Assembly: GCA_024401695.1 (NCBI GenBank)
Contig: JAKSKN010000003.1
Span: 62,001-126,000, forward strand
Length of the DNA: 64,000 bases
Origin: Bacteroidales bacterium
GTDB lineage: Bacteria; Bacteroidota; Bacteroidia; Bacteroidales; UBA932
Direction of reading: 5' to 3'
The translations under genes and the position numbers were made by a program. The first letter of the stretch is position 1, and each line of letters opens with the position of its first letter. This document shows, piece by piece, positions 41,303 through 50,526 of the stretch. The notes under the pieces are model-generated. The model searched no databases. It was given only the letters and a program-made list of their open reading frames with translations, and was not told where the DNA came from.

Positions 41303-43050
41303 ACATTTATATCGTCACGCAGACGAGGCGGGTCGCCGCGGCGGCGGTAAAGCGAGTCGAGCGGGATTTCCGGCTGAAGGAGATCCTCCGGAACATCCAT
41401 TTTTGAAAATCGCTGGAAGTACTGAACGCAGGCGTCACGCCACCAGCGGGCATCTGCCTCCTGAATCTCAAGACGCTCCTGGACTTTGTTCCAGGTGTCG
41501 GCATCGACATATTTCTTAACGCCGGCCCAGGTTTCGATATAGCCTCTGACGGTCTCTATGCCATCGTTATAGTGCTGGCAGATGTCTTCCCAGATGGTGT
41601 TCCCGTTCTTCATCTTATAATCCCACGGAATATGATGGAACCAGAGGATGAGGTTCTCGGGACAGGTTTCGATATTCTCATACATTGAAGCGAGTGGTTC
41701 GGGATACTGACCCGTATTGCCGGAGCCGGTGGCTACCGTGCGGTCGAATCCAACCCCGTCTTCGCCTGCCTTATGGTAGTAGAGAGGAGACCAGTCCGGC
41801 CTGATACTCCTCTGCCAAGGCCCCGGACCGTAATGGCTGCCGTTGAAGAGATGGTGGAAACCCAGCGGCATCGTGTAATTGACAACAGCTTCGCGTGAGC
41901 TCATCATCATTTCCTTGACAGGAGTGACGAACTTCTTTTCCCAGCGGGATTTGCTGCAGAGAGCGGGTTTCCTGAATGTGAGATGGATCCATTCATCAGC
42001 GATCTGCTCGCTCGTGAGAGTCGGGTCCCACGCAAGGCGTCCGAACGCGTACCAGTTGGCTTGTGAGAAGATGTGGCCGCACCAGGTGCTTTCCTGACCT
42101 GTGTTTGCTACACCGGCGATGGCGATTTTGTCATCGCAGCCGTTGTTGAGCAATGTCCCGAAGAACTCTTCCCACATAGGGCCGAGATATGCGAGATGCA
42201 TGCTCTGGCCGAGATATTCCTGAGTGACCTGAAGTTCAGGCATCGAGGCGGTCCGGTCGAGATTGAAGAACAGAGGGTTCACCGGCTCGCGTGCCTGGAA
42301 GTCCACCGGTCCGTTCTTGATCTGGATGATGACGTTGTCGGCAAACAGGCCGTCGAGGTGCTTGAACTCCTCGACCGCCTGGTTTGCGCGGTCAGGGCTG
42401 GTTGAAGAATATACGAAGGCGCGCCACATCACGATTCCGCCGTGAGGCGCGAGTGCGGCTGCAAGCATGTTTGCGCCGTCAACGTGGCTGCGGCCGAAGT
42501 CCTGAGGGCCCGGCTGGCCTTCGGAAGAGGCCTTTACGAGGAAGCCTCCGAAATCCGGGATCGCGGCATAGATTTCATCAGCCTTGGCATTCCACCAGGC
42601 GCGTACCATATAGTTGATTGGATCTGCGGTAGGCAGTTCCTGCAGGGCGAGCGGTGTGGCGAAATTGATTGACAGGTATGTTCTGATGCCGTATTCACGG
42701 AGAATGTCCGCAATCTGCGCGACGCGGGCGATGTGCTCGGCGTCGAGGATTTTCGGGTTGGCGTTTACGTTGTTCAGGACGCAGCCGTTGATGCCGATGG
42801 ATTTGTTGAGACGTCCGTATGTGTGGATGCGTTCCACCGGTATCTCATCATCGGTCCAGGACCAGATCGAAGGGCCTGCGTAGCCGCGTTCGACTGTGTC
42901 GTCGAGGTTGTCCCAATGGTCCAGGATACGATATTCGTAGTATGGAGTGCCCTCCGGCTCGACGGGGCCGTTGGCCAACCATAAGACATCATTGCCGCGG
43001 GTACAGCCCACGGCAATGAGTATGAGTGTCAGAAGTTTGATTCTCTTCAT
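41284..43050 (-). CDS. GH67 alpha-glucuronidase, lacking the N-terminal domain
   Basis: 588 residues; removes (4-O-methyl)glucuronic acid from xylo-oligosaccharide ends. Lipobox IAVGC (Cys16), so probably a membrane-bound lipoprotein. The GH67 middle domain starts at once: YYEYRILDHWDNLDDTVERG (37-56). The three catalytic acids are Glu177 (SSEGQPGP), Asp250 (GPVDFQARE) and Glu278 (TQEYLGQ); the spacing 73 and 28 equals that of Cellvibrio GlcA67A (292/365/393). The N-terminal beta domain of the family, about 115 residues, is missing. It is last of the transporter-GH43-GH67 operon, 5 bp from GH43. Confidence 0.9.
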   Translation of the reverse strand: MKRIKLLTLILIAVGCTRGNDVLWLANGPVEPEGTPYYEYRILDHWDNLDDTVERGYAGPSIWSWTDDEIPVERIHTYGRLNKSIGINGCVLNNVNANPKILDAEHIARVAQIADILREYGIRTYLSINFATPLALQELPTADPINYMVRAWWNAKADEIYAAIPDFGGFLVKASSEGQPGPQDFGRSHVDGANMLAAALAPHGGIVMWRAFVYSSTSPDRANQAVEEFKHLDGLFADNVIIQIKNGPVDFQAREPVNPLFFNLDRTASMPELQVTQEYLGQSMHLAYLGPMWEEFFGTLLNNGCDDKIAIAGVANTGQESTWCGHIFSQANWYAFGRLAWDPTLTSEQIADEWIHLTFRKPALCSKSRWEKKFVTPVKEMMMSSREAVVNYTMPLGFHHLFNGSHYGPGPWQRSIRPDWSPLYYHKAGEDGVGFDRTVATGSGNTGQYPEPLASMYENIETCPENLILWFHHIPWDYKMKNGNTIWEDICQHYNDGIETVRGYIETWAGVKKYVDADTWNKVQERLEIQEADARWWRDACVQYFQRFSKMDVPEDLLQPEIPLDSLYRRRGDPPRLRDDINVEDSSF

Positions 43051-43055
43051 ATCGC

Positions 43056-44066
43056 TTATTCGTCGATACCTTCGATTGTCTCGATATTTCCATCGGCGTC
43101 GAAACTGAGTTCGCAGACCTTGAGGCTGCGGAGCCAGGACTTGCCGCCTGACGGAACGCTGTCGTGATGGAAGAGATACCACTTGCCTTCCCATTCGATG
43201 ATGGCGTGGTGTGTAGTCCAGCCTACAACAGGGGTGAGGATGACTCCCTTGTATGTGAAAGGTCCGTATACATTGTCACCGACAGCATAGCAGAGGAGGT
43301 GGCTGTCACCGGTAGAGTATGTGAAATAGTACTTGCCGTCCTTCTTGAATGTCCAGCTGGCTTCGAAGAAGCGGTGCGGATCGTCTGCTGCGAGAGGTTT
43401 GCCTTCCTCGTCGACCACTACGACAGGCTTAGGCTCCTCACCGAACTGAAGCATATCCTTTGAAAGCTTTACCACACGGCTAGGGAGGGAAGGCTGGCTT
43501 CCGTGAGGGAGGTTCGGGCTGTCAGGAGTGTTGTTCTTTGCAGGGTCCTCGATACCTACATTATCCCTGTAGGACTGAAGCTGACCGCCCCAGAGACCGC
43601 CGAAGTACATATAGTACTCGCCGTTGTCCTTGAGGATGGCCATATCGATGGAGTAGCTGCCGTGAACAGGCTCCGGCTGAGGGATGAACGGTCCTGCAGG
43701 GTTGTCTGCAACGGCAACACCGTGACGGAACACCTCGTTCTTGTCCTTCATAGGGAAGAACATATAATACTTGCCGTCCTTTTCCTGCACGTCGCAGTCC
43801 CAGAGCTGGCGTCCGTGCCAGGCGATGTCCTCCTGACGGAGTGCGCATCCGTGGTCGACGACCTTGCCGGTCATAGGGTCACCCTCGATGGAGAGGACGT
43901 GGTAATCCTTCATGATGTACTGGTCACCGCTGTCGTCCTCTACGTTGGAGTCGTCCTCCCAGTCGTGAGAAGGATAGATATAGATCTTGCCGTTGAAGAC
44001 GTGAACTGAAGGGTCAGCCATATAGTCTTCCGGGAAAAGGTAGCGCTTTACAACTTTCTTAGCCAT
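43056..44066 (-). CDS. GH43 glycoside hydrolase (beta-xylosidase/arabinofuranosidase)
   Basis: 336 residues, no signal peptide, so cytoplasmic. Five-bladed propeller enzyme with the expected acids: base Asp18 (MADPSVHVFNGK), pKa modulator Asp141 (YSIDMAILK), acid Glu235 (RFFEASWTF). The WTTHHAIIEWEGKWYLFHH stretch supplies the conserved histidine near the active site. It lies between the GPH transporter and GH67, so it probably cleaves imported xylo-oligomers. Arabinofuranosidase activity is possible; the sequence does not decide between them. Confidence 0.9.
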   Translation of the reverse strand: MAKKVVKRYLFPEDYMADPSVHVFNGKIYIYPSHDWEDDSNVEDDSGDQYIMKDYHVLSIEGDPMTGKVVDHGCALRQEDIAWHGRQLWDCDVQEKDGKYYMFFPMKDKNEVFRHGVAVADNPAGPFIPQPEPVHGSYSIDMAILKDNGEYYMYFGGLWGGQLQSYRDNVGIEDPAKNNTPDSPNLPHGSQPSLPSRVVKLSKDMLQFGEEPKPVVVVDEEGKPLAADDPHRFFEASWTFKKDGKYYFTYSTGDSHLLCYAVGDNVYGPFTYKGVILTPVVGWTTHHAIIEWEGKWYLFHHDSVPSGGKSWLRSLKVCELSFDADGNIETIEGIDE

Positions 44067-44095
44067 AGTTATGTGTTTTAGTCATTAATCGTTTA

Positions 44096-45496
44096 TCAGG
44101 AATTCTTTGCCTCGATGGCCTTGCTCATCTCATCAAGCTTCTGGTCAGTAAGAGGATACTTGAAGATAAGAAGTCCCACAATGATGAGGAGTATGGCAGG
44201 GATAATGGTGGTGAACCACAGAATCGCATTCTGAGCTACTGCATTATAGTCATTCAGCTTCGTATAGTAGGCATTTACAGGTGCACTGATAAATGAAGCG
44301 AGGAATACGACGACGAAGATTCCGAGCACCAGCTGCAGGCACTTGTTGGCCTTGAACTCCTTCCACATCTCGCCGAATGAAACAGGCTTTTCCGGTGTGG
44401 TGGTGATGTTCTCCTTGCTTCCCAGGAAGCAAAGTGTCAGGAGAATGAAGCCCACTATGGCGAAGATGCAGGTGACCGTGAACCACGCCTTAGGATCGGT
44501 AGGAAGTGCAGATTCCTCACTTGCGAGGTTGAATCCGATGGCACCCATAACCCAAGGAGTGATGAAGCCTGCGAGGGAGAATCCGGCCTTGAACGCAACA
44601 CCTGCAAGGGCATTCACTGTAGCTGAAGGTCTGTTCCCTGTGCGGTACTCAGCTTCTGTGATGACTTCCGGAACCAGAGCCCACATAAGTGAGCCGACGA
44701 GAAGACCTACACCTGTCATAACCTTTGCGGCCTGAACGAGTGTATTGCACTTCTGGACGTCAAAGAATTTTCCGATTACGAACAATGCGATGAATCCTAT
44801 CAGGCCGATTGCAAGAAGCAGGTAATACAATCCCTTCTTTCCGAAGCACTTTTTCAGAACCGGCATCAATGGAAGGATGATGAATGCAGGGATGGTACCG
44901 ATAGCCATGAACACTGCCTGATTCCAGTCGACTGCAATCCCGACGATCATTGCAAGACCGATAGGGAAACCTGCCTGAACGACGATCTGGCCGATATTTG
45001 CGCAGACCATACGTGTAGAGGTGAGGATCAGGACTTCGTCGTTGTCACGGGTCATGCTGGCCATGATGGAACCGTAAGGGATGTTGACGACAGAGTAGAT
45101 CATACTCAGCAGGGTGTAGCTGACAGTAGCGTAAATCACTCTCATTGTCATCGGCCAGGTGGCGGCGGATGGCAGCATCAGCAGACAGGCTGCTATCGTG
45201 AGAGGAATACCGCCATAGAGCAGGTATGTGCGGTACTTGCCTAACTTCGGATTGTGGTTATCGATGTATTTTCCAACTATCGGACTCCAGAAGCAGTCGA
45301 GGAGTCTGACTGCGAGGATAAGTCCGCTGACGAAGGCCGGGCTGATCTTCAATACCGTAGTGAGATACAGCATCAAGAAACAGGCGACAGTCTGGAAAAT
45401 CAGATTCTGAGCAAGGTCTCCTGAACCGAAACCGATTCTCTGTGCCCAGCTGAGTTTGTAGAAGCCCTTGGCTTCTGCTGAATTTGTTGAAGACAT
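44096..45496 (-). CDS. GPH-family glycoside/pentoside:cation symporter (MFS)
   Basis: 466 residues with about 12 membrane helices. The glycoside-pentoside-hexuronide family is shown by KLSWAQRIGFGSGDLAQNLI at the start, the loop RLLDCFWSPIVGKYIDNHNP, and NIPYGSIMASMTRDNDE. The start of an operon with GH43 (29 bp) and GH67 suggests import of xylo-oligosaccharides or glucuronosyl-xylose with Na+ or H+. A weak -7 box TACCTTTA lies 41 nt upstream. No SusC/SusD pair is in the window. Confidence 0.9.
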   Translation of the reverse strand: MSSTNSAEAKGFYKLSWAQRIGFGSGDLAQNLIFQTVACFLMLYLTTVLKISPAFVSGLILAVRLLDCFWSPIVGKYIDNHNPKLGKYRTYLLYGGIPLTIAACLLMLPSAATWPMTMRVIYATVSYTLLSMIYSVVNIPYGSIMASMTRDNDEVLILTSTRMVCANIGQIVVQAGFPIGLAMIVGIAVDWNQAVFMAIGTIPAFIILPLMPVLKKCFGKKGLYYLLLAIGLIGFIALFVIGKFFDVQKCNTLVQAAKVMTGVGLLVGSLMWALVPEVITEAEYRTGNRPSATVNALAGVAFKAGFSLAGFITPWVMGAIGFNLASEESALPTDPKAWFTVTCIFAIVGFILLTLCFLGSKENITTTPEKPVSFGEMWKEFKANKCLQLVLGIFVVVFLASFISAPVNAYYTKLNDYNAVAQNAILWFTTIIPAILLIIVGLLIFKYPLTDQKLDEMSKAIEAKNS

Positions 45497-45537
45497 TTTT
45501 ATTTAGTGTTAGTTTAACTGTCTGGCGAAATAGCTTA

Positions 45538-45545
45538 TAAAGGTA
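45538..45545 (-). promoter_or_regulatory. -7 promoter element of the GPH-GH43-GH67 operon
   Basis: TACCTTTA on the minus strand, 7 of 8 matches to TAnnTTTG. It lies between the 969-residue protein stop (45552) and the transporter ATG (45496). Confidence 0.5.
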
Positions 45546-45551
45546 GGAAAT

Positions 45552-48461
45552 TTACATATCAATGCCAAATATCAGTGAGACTGCATTTCTGCCGGTTCCA
45601 CTCATCTTTTCAGTCAATTCTTCAAATGAACTGCCGCCGTTGTAGTTGTATGACACGCCAACGTGGGTGTCGAACGGAATCCAGAGGAAATTGGAGAGGT
45701 GCAGCTTGAAATCCGCCCCTGCACTATACAGGTCGCCGGAATGTTTCGGGGAGGAGAAAACGGAATAGTCGAAATGGAACACCAGTTCGAAGTTCCTCAG
45801 GTAGAACCAGGGGCAGAGCCCGGCCCAGTCGACGGATCCGAACGGCATTGCGTAATCGGCCGTGAACTTGGCCTGCTGCCGGTGTCCGGCTATGAGGCTC
45901 AGGGCTGAAGGGTCAAATCCGCGCGGGGACATCGAAGATACGGCATCTACGTACATCCCTTCACCAAGAATGCGTGCGTAAAGTCCGGAAAGACGTATTC
46001 CGTGTGTGCGGGCAAATCCCGGGATGTAGGCATATACCATCCCGTATGCCGTCTGGCAGTAGTTGTCAATCTGAGTCGGGCGTATGTTGTAGCCGATCTC
46101 CGCGCCTATTCCCCAGCGTGGGTAGATGCCGGAAGGCGCTGTCGGCAGCATGGTGTAGCCGCGGAGCGAAGCCGACAGGGTCATCATAGGCTTCCCGAGG
46201 AAAATGTCATTGGAGCCGCTGAACCTGACCTGGGGCGTAAAGCCGCGGAGCACGCCGTTCGAATTGAATTTCAGAGGAATATATGCTTTGGCCGAATAGG
46301 TCAGGAAAGGCGTTTCAGTCGAATACCGTCGGATTGCATCCTTTCCGTCCTTGTCGCGGGCCCATATGGATTCCGTACGTTTGCGGTCATTGAAGTCGAC
46401 GCTTGCCTCCAGGACCGGGAGCCATCCGGAATAAGAGAATTTGGCGTGCCCGGAATGATTCCAGACGCCATCCTTGACGTCTGCGTGATAGCCTATGCTT
46501 CCCCACGCGCTGCCGAGGTCATTCTGGAAGAATGCGGTTGCACCGAGTCCGGCATTGGTGGTGATGTCTTCGAAGCTGGCTGTCTTGATGGCATCGGCGT
46601 TGACGAATACAGGAGCCCACGAATGGAATTTGATGAGGTGGCCAAGCTTGGAGTAGTTCCGCGGTTCGCTGACCTTGACATCTTCGGATGCTTCGGGCGC
46701 GTTTTCCTGTGCCGACAGTTTGACGGCCATAGGATATTCGTGCTGCCGGGAAAAGTCAACCGCCACAGGCTTGAGATTCGACAGTGCAGTCTTGTGTATG
46801 TTGCGTCCGTCTGCCGTCAGGACCGTGTAAGCCAATGATTTGCCCCCGTCAAGGAATATGAAGTCCTTTGCACCGTTGCGGGTGTTTGTCCAACGGACGG
46901 TCTCCCCGGTGCTGATATTGACAGAATACATCTCTGTCACGCCGCCAAGGTCAGCGGTGAAAAGAATCCTGCCGTTCCGGGCGTCCAGGTTGTTGATCTG
47001 GGAGTGCTGCGGCACGAGGATGCAGCTGAAGTCGCTCACGCGGAACAGGCCGAAACCCTCATCTGACAGGGCGCTGGCAAACAGTTCGCCGCCATCCCAC
47101 GCAATCTCGACGAACTGGAAGCCGTCGGGCGCGGCAATGCTTTTGATCCTATGACCGTCTTCCGTATCGAGAAATACGATGTTGCTTCCTCCGCGCTCGG
47201 GGTATTCCACAACGGCAACGGCGCTTCCGGCGGGAACAGGATTGAAATACTTTTCCCTTTTGGTCAACCTCTGGACCTGGCCGTACCTGTCCAGGTAGTA
47301 GATGTCAGAGAATGACCTGAGTTCCCATCGTGCGTCTCCGCGGAATTCGCTCCAATATATTCTGCCGTCGCCGGCCTTCAGCCTTGATGCGGTCCCCGAA
47401 AAGGCGCACAGGCGCGTCTCGGTGCCGTCAGGGGAAATGCAGACGAGGCTGGCCGGCTGGTCGATGCCGCTGCGGACGGCGTAGATCACATTCCCGAGTT
47501 CTGCCAGCTGGCTGTATTCCGTAAAGTGCCGGCGGCTCCGGGTCAGCTGTTCGCTTTCGTAGAACGGTCCGCGGGCATCGGCGTCAGCCTTCCATTCGTC
47601 TCCGAGCTTGTGGAGAATTTCATCCATACCTTCCTTGAAAGGCTTCCCGGTGGTTTCCAAGGCAGTTTTCTGCAGGTTGTAGAATGCGAACCCGTGGTGG
47701 TCGGAAAGGCGGCGGAAGAAGTGCGAGGTGAAATCGGGAGCGTCAAGATAGGCACGCATACCCGCTATGGAGACATAGCCGATTCTGTAGTAATCCGGGG
47801 TGAAACGACTCAGCGAGCCCCATCGCCATTGCCAGTAGTTGCGGTATTGTCCTTCGTCGAAGCTTGCCCGCAGGTATTCCAGAAATTCTGCCGAGCGGCC
47901 GCGGCCTGAGGCAGTGAGTGCGGTCTCTGCGGTCACGGCGTCACCTTCGAAGAATGCCTGCCCGCCGTAGACGGCGCTCAAGGCTCCGACAGCCATATCA
48001 CCGAACAGCACGTTCAGCCAGCGGAACGGATAGTTGTGATAGTTTTCCATCTGTGCCACGTGGCGTGATTCGTGCAGGGCAAGATGCGTCGGGGTGCTCA
48101 TTGAAATGGGATGGTAGGCATCCGGCACGGTGAACAGCTCCATTCTGCGCGGGGCCCAGGTCACAAGTCCGTTATTGACAGTATATTGTGTATGAAGGAT
48201 GACGGGAGTCTTGGACCGGTAGCTGTCGCCGGGATTGCCTCCTATGCTCCAGCCGACTTTCGGGCGGTTCGCCTCGAGCCTGGTGGCATAGACTTTTGCG
48301 AGCGAGTCCAGTCCTCTCGGATAGATCACCTTGAAGGCATCGGTTTCAATCTGTGACCAACGTGTGCTGCCGGCATCGCTGCCTTGCGAATACCACTGCG
48401 CGTGGATGGAGTTTGCCGCTATGCAGAATAAGATTGAAATGATTATCAGTTTAGCCTTCAT
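45552..48461 (-). CDS. Protease-like/beta-propeller/beta-barrel outer-membrane protein
   Basis: 969 residues. Signal peptide (MKAKLIIISILFCIAANSI, cut after HAQ). N-terminal domain with a zinc-protease-like motif HESRH (130-134) and a downstream Glu172 in FFEGDAVTAE, the arrangement of gluzincins. The middle (about 310-600) has repeated WD40/TolB-like blades (IYYLDRYGQVQRLTK, ILFTADLGGVTEMYSV). The last 350 residues look like an outer-membrane barrel (GGSSFEELTEKMSGTGRNAV, final FGIDM). No substrate or partner is shown. Divergent from the lipoprotein gene at 48516. The domain boundaries are my reading from pattern, not from an alignment. Confidence 0.75.
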   Translation of the reverse strand: MKAKLIIISILFCIAANSIHAQWYSQGSDAGSTRWSQIETDAFKVIYPRGLDSLAKVYATRLEANRPKVGWSIGGNPGDSYRSKTPVILHTQYTVNNGLVTWAPRRMELFTVPDAYHPISMSTPTHLALHESRHVAQMENYHNYPFRWLNVLFGDMAVGALSAVYGGQAFFEGDAVTAETALTASGRGRSAEFLEYLRASFDEGQYRNYWQWRWGSLSRFTPDYYRIGYVSIAGMRAYLDAPDFTSHFFRRLSDHHGFAFYNLQKTALETTGKPFKEGMDEILHKLGDEWKADADARGPFYESEQLTRSRRHFTEYSQLAELGNVIYAVRSGIDQPASLVCISPDGTETRLCAFSGTASRLKAGDGRIYWSEFRGDARWELRSFSDIYYLDRYGQVQRLTKREKYFNPVPAGSAVAVVEYPERGGSNIVFLDTEDGHRIKSIAAPDGFQFVEIAWDGGELFASALSDEGFGLFRVSDFSCILVPQHSQINNLDARNGRILFTADLGGVTEMYSVNISTGETVRWTNTRNGAKDFIFLDGGKSLAYTVLTADGRNIHKTALSNLKPVAVDFSRQHEYPMAVKLSAQENAPEASEDVKVSEPRNYSKLGHLIKFHSWAPVFVNADAIKTASFEDITTNAGLGATAFFQNDLGSAWGSIGYHADVKDGVWNHSGHAKFSYSGWLPVLEASVDFNDRKRTESIWARDKDGKDAIRRYSTETPFLTYSAKAYIPLKFNSNGVLRGFTPQVRFSGSNDIFLGKPMMTLSASLRGYTMLPTAPSGIYPRWGIGAEIGYNIRPTQIDNYCQTAYGMVYAYIPGFARTHGIRLSGLYARILGEGMYVDAVSSMSPRGFDPSALSLIAGHRQQAKFTADYAMPFGSVDWAGLCPWFYLRNFELVFHFDYSVFSSPKHSGDLYSAGADFKLHLSNFLWIPFDTHVGVSYNYNGGSSFEELTEKMSGTGRNAVSLIFGIDM

Positions 48462-48468
48462 AACAAGA

Positions 48469-48476
48469 CAAATCTA
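48469..48476 (-). promoter_or_regulatory. -7 promoter element of the 969-residue protein gene
   Basis: TAGATTTG on the minus strand, exact TAnnTTTG, only 7 nt before the ATG. This again implies a leaderless or near-leaderless mRNA. Confidence 0.6.
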
Positions 48477-48488
48477 ACATTTTTTAGT

Positions 48489-48496
48489 TAACTTTA
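48489..48496 (+). promoter_or_regulatory. -7 promoter element of the DUF5106/galM operon
   Basis: TAACTTTA, 7 of 8 matches, 19 nt before the ATG at 48516 and 12 bp from the divergent box. Confidence 0.5.
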
Positions 48497-48515
48497 CCCG
48501 ATTCCAGTGGTGCAG

Positions 48516-49478
48516 ATGGTCAAAAAACTGATAATATCGGCTTGTGTCCTGCTGGCCGCCGTTTCCTGCGGCGGTCCGGGAAAACCATCGGCTCCTGTTT
48601 ACCGCAGTTTCCCGATGCCTGACCCCGCTCCTGTGATGGTCACAGACGAGGCCGACCGCATAGCATATTCCATCAACCACTTCTGGGACAAATATCTTGC
48701 GGTGCAGGCTGTGACAGACTCCGCGGCGGTGCTGGGAGTGAGGAACGAAGAGATAGAAAAATCTTTTGCGACCTATGTCGCCCTTCTGAACCTTGCCCCA
48801 ATGGAGCTGGCGAAAAAATCTGCGGCAGACCTTTTCAGGAGGATCGAGTCGAAGCAGGCGGAAGATGACTCGTCACTGTTCTACCTGCGTTTTACGGAGA
48901 TAGTCTCGAGGTACCTTTATGACCCCAATTCCCCGATCCGTAATGAAGACCTTTATCTGCCTTTCGTCGAAGGTATGGCAGTCAGCCCGTTCACGCGGGA
49001 GGATATGATCCCGGCCTATTCATACGAGGCAAAGATGTGCAGGCTCAACCCTTACGGGAGCAAGGTGGCGGATTTCAAGTTCAAGGACATAAACGGCAGA
49101 GTCCACAGCCTCTATGGAATCAGGGCGACGTACACGGTACTTTTCTTCAGCAATCCGTATTGCCCGAACTGCAAGGAGATAATGGACAAGTTCCGTTCAT
49201 TGGAAAACTTCAACTGGTGGATTTCCGCAGGCGATCTTGCCATCGCCAGCATCTATATCGACAGGGAGCTTGACGAGTGGCGCGAGTATCAGCCGAATTA
49301 TCCGGACAACTGGATCACCGGCTACGACTTCAATTACATCATCCGTGAGGACGTCCTCTACAACGTGAGGGCCATCCCGTCGCTGTACCTGCTGGACGCC
49401 GAAAAGCGTGTCATACTCAAGGACGCCCCTCAGGAACAGATCATCCAATATCTTACAAGAAAACTGCAAAACAAATAA
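48516..49478 (+). CDS. Thioredoxin-fold lipoprotein (DUF5106-like N-terminus)
   Basis: 320 residues. Lipobox AAVSC (Cys18). The N-terminal helical half (about 50-170) resembles DUF5106; the C-terminal half is thioredoxin-like with the active-site pair CPNC (216-219) in FFSNPYCPNCKEIMD and a cis-proline in AIPSLYLL. The product should be a membrane-anchored thiol-disulfide exchange protein. The ATG at 48516 is chosen over the GTG at 48507 because it gives the normal MVKK start of the signal. It is followed after 4 bp by galM, an odd partner. Confidence 0.82.
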   Translation: MVKKLIISACVLLAAVSCGGPGKPSAPVYRSFPMPDPAPVMVTDEADRIAYSINHFWDKYLAVQAVTDSAAVLGVRNEEIEKSFATYVALLNLAPMELAKKSAADLFRRIESKQAEDDSSLFYLRFTEIVSRYLYDPNSPIRNEDLYLPFVEGMAVSPFTREDMIPAYSYEAKMCRLNPYGSKVADFKFKDINGRVHSLYGIRATYTVLFFSNPYCPNCKEIMDKFRSLENFNWWISAGDLAIASIYIDRELDEWREYQPNYPDNWITGYDFNYIIREDVLYNVRAIPSLYLLDAEKRVILKDAPQEQIIQYLTRKLQNK

Positions 49479-49482
49479 TACT

Positions 49483-50526
49483 ATGAACATCACTAGAAAA
49501 CTCTGGTCACGCACCGCTGACGGCAAGGCTGTCTACAAGTACAAAATCACCAATAGCAAAGGAGCATCCGTGGTTCTCTGCAATATCGGAGCCGGCATAG
49601 TGTCCGTCAATGTCCCGGACAAGGACGGCAAGCTGGCCGATGTCTGCCTCAGCTACCGCAAGCCGGAGAGCTATTTCCACGACGGTCCCTGCCTCGGCAA
49701 GTGCCCCGGCCGTTTCGCCAACCGCATCAATGCCGGCAAGTTCACCCTCGCGGGCAAAAAATATTCTGTCCCTGTAAACTGTGGTCCGAACCACCTTCAC
49801 GGAGGACCTGAAGGTTTCGCCAACCAGGTCTGGGAATCCCGCAAGCGCAACGGCGGTGTCGAATTCAAGTATGTTTCCGCCGACGGCGAAATGGGATATC
49901 CGGGCAACCTCGTTGTCGTTGCCCGCTACGTCTGGACAGAGAACAATGAGCTTCAGCTCAGCTTTACCGCCAAGACCGACGCCGAGACTGTCGTCAACCT
50001 TACCAATCACGCATATTTCAACCTCAACGGCAAGGGGTCCGTCCTTCGTCACTATCTCAAGCTCAATGCCTCCGAATACCTCGCAACCGACGATACCCTC
50101 ATCCCTGTCGGAGAGCCGGAGAACGTTGCCGGAACCCCGATGGACTTCCAGAATGCCAAGACTCTGGGCCGCGACATCAGGAAAGACTTCCCTGCGCTCA
50201 ATTATGGCAAGGGATATGACGCCTGCTGGTGCCTTGACGGCTATATGAAGGGCCAGCTTCAGGAGGCCGCAGAACTTTATTCAAAGACCAGCGGCCGTGT
50301 ACTCAAGGTGTTCACCACCCAGCCGGGCATTCAGGTTTACACCGGAAACTGGCTTGGCGGATGCCCTGTCGGCAAGAACGGCCGTATCTACAAGGACTAC
50401 GACGGCGTGGCTCTTGAGTGCCAGCACTTCCCTGACAGCCCTAACCGTCCGGAATACCCTTGCGTAACCCTTAAACCCGGCAAGATCTTCCACGAAGCAA
50501 TCATTTACGCTTTCGGCACACTATGA
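49483..50526 (+). CDS. galM: Aldose 1-epimerase (mutarotase)
   Basis: 347 residues. Interconverts alpha and beta anomers of galactose and glucose. Catalytic His in [12 protein letters not shown] and Glu in [13 protein letters not shown], with [24 protein letters not shown] and [12 protein letters not shown] motifs. No signal peptide. The ATG at 49483 is used; the longer frame from 49408 lies inside the upstream gene. It overlaps thyA by 4 bp (ATGA). Confidence 0.95.
   Translation: MNITRKLWSRTADGKAVYKYKITNSKGASVVLCNIGAGIVSVNVPDKDGKLADVCLSYRKPESYFHDGPCLGKCPGRFANRINAGKFTLAGKKYSVPVNCGPNHLHGGPEGFANQVWESRKRNGGVEFKYVSADGEMGYPGNLVVVARYVWTENNELQLSFTAKTDAETVVNLTNHAYFNLNGKGSVLRHYLKLNASEYLATDDTLIPVGEPENVAGTPMDFQNAKTLGRDIRKDFPALNYGKGYDACWCLDGYMKGQLQEAAELYSKTSGRVLKVFTTQPGIQVYTGNWLGGCPVGKNGRIYKDYDGVALECQHFPDSPNRPEYPCVTLKPGKIFHEAIIYAFGTL

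Noticed and set aside
43050-43194. N-terminal extension of GH67 up to 43194
   Set aside because: It would overlap GH43 and add Arg-rich residues before a good lipoprotein signal; it does not supply the missing GH67 N-terminal domain.
46002-46838. Plus-strand open frame of 278 codons
   Set aside because: Antisense to the 969-residue protein; no recognisable domain and Cys/Arg-rich composition.
48056-48063. CCACGTGG palindrome as a third parS
   Set aside because: Only the centre matches; the outer bases (TGTG left, CGTG right) do not fit TGTTNCACGTGNAACA.
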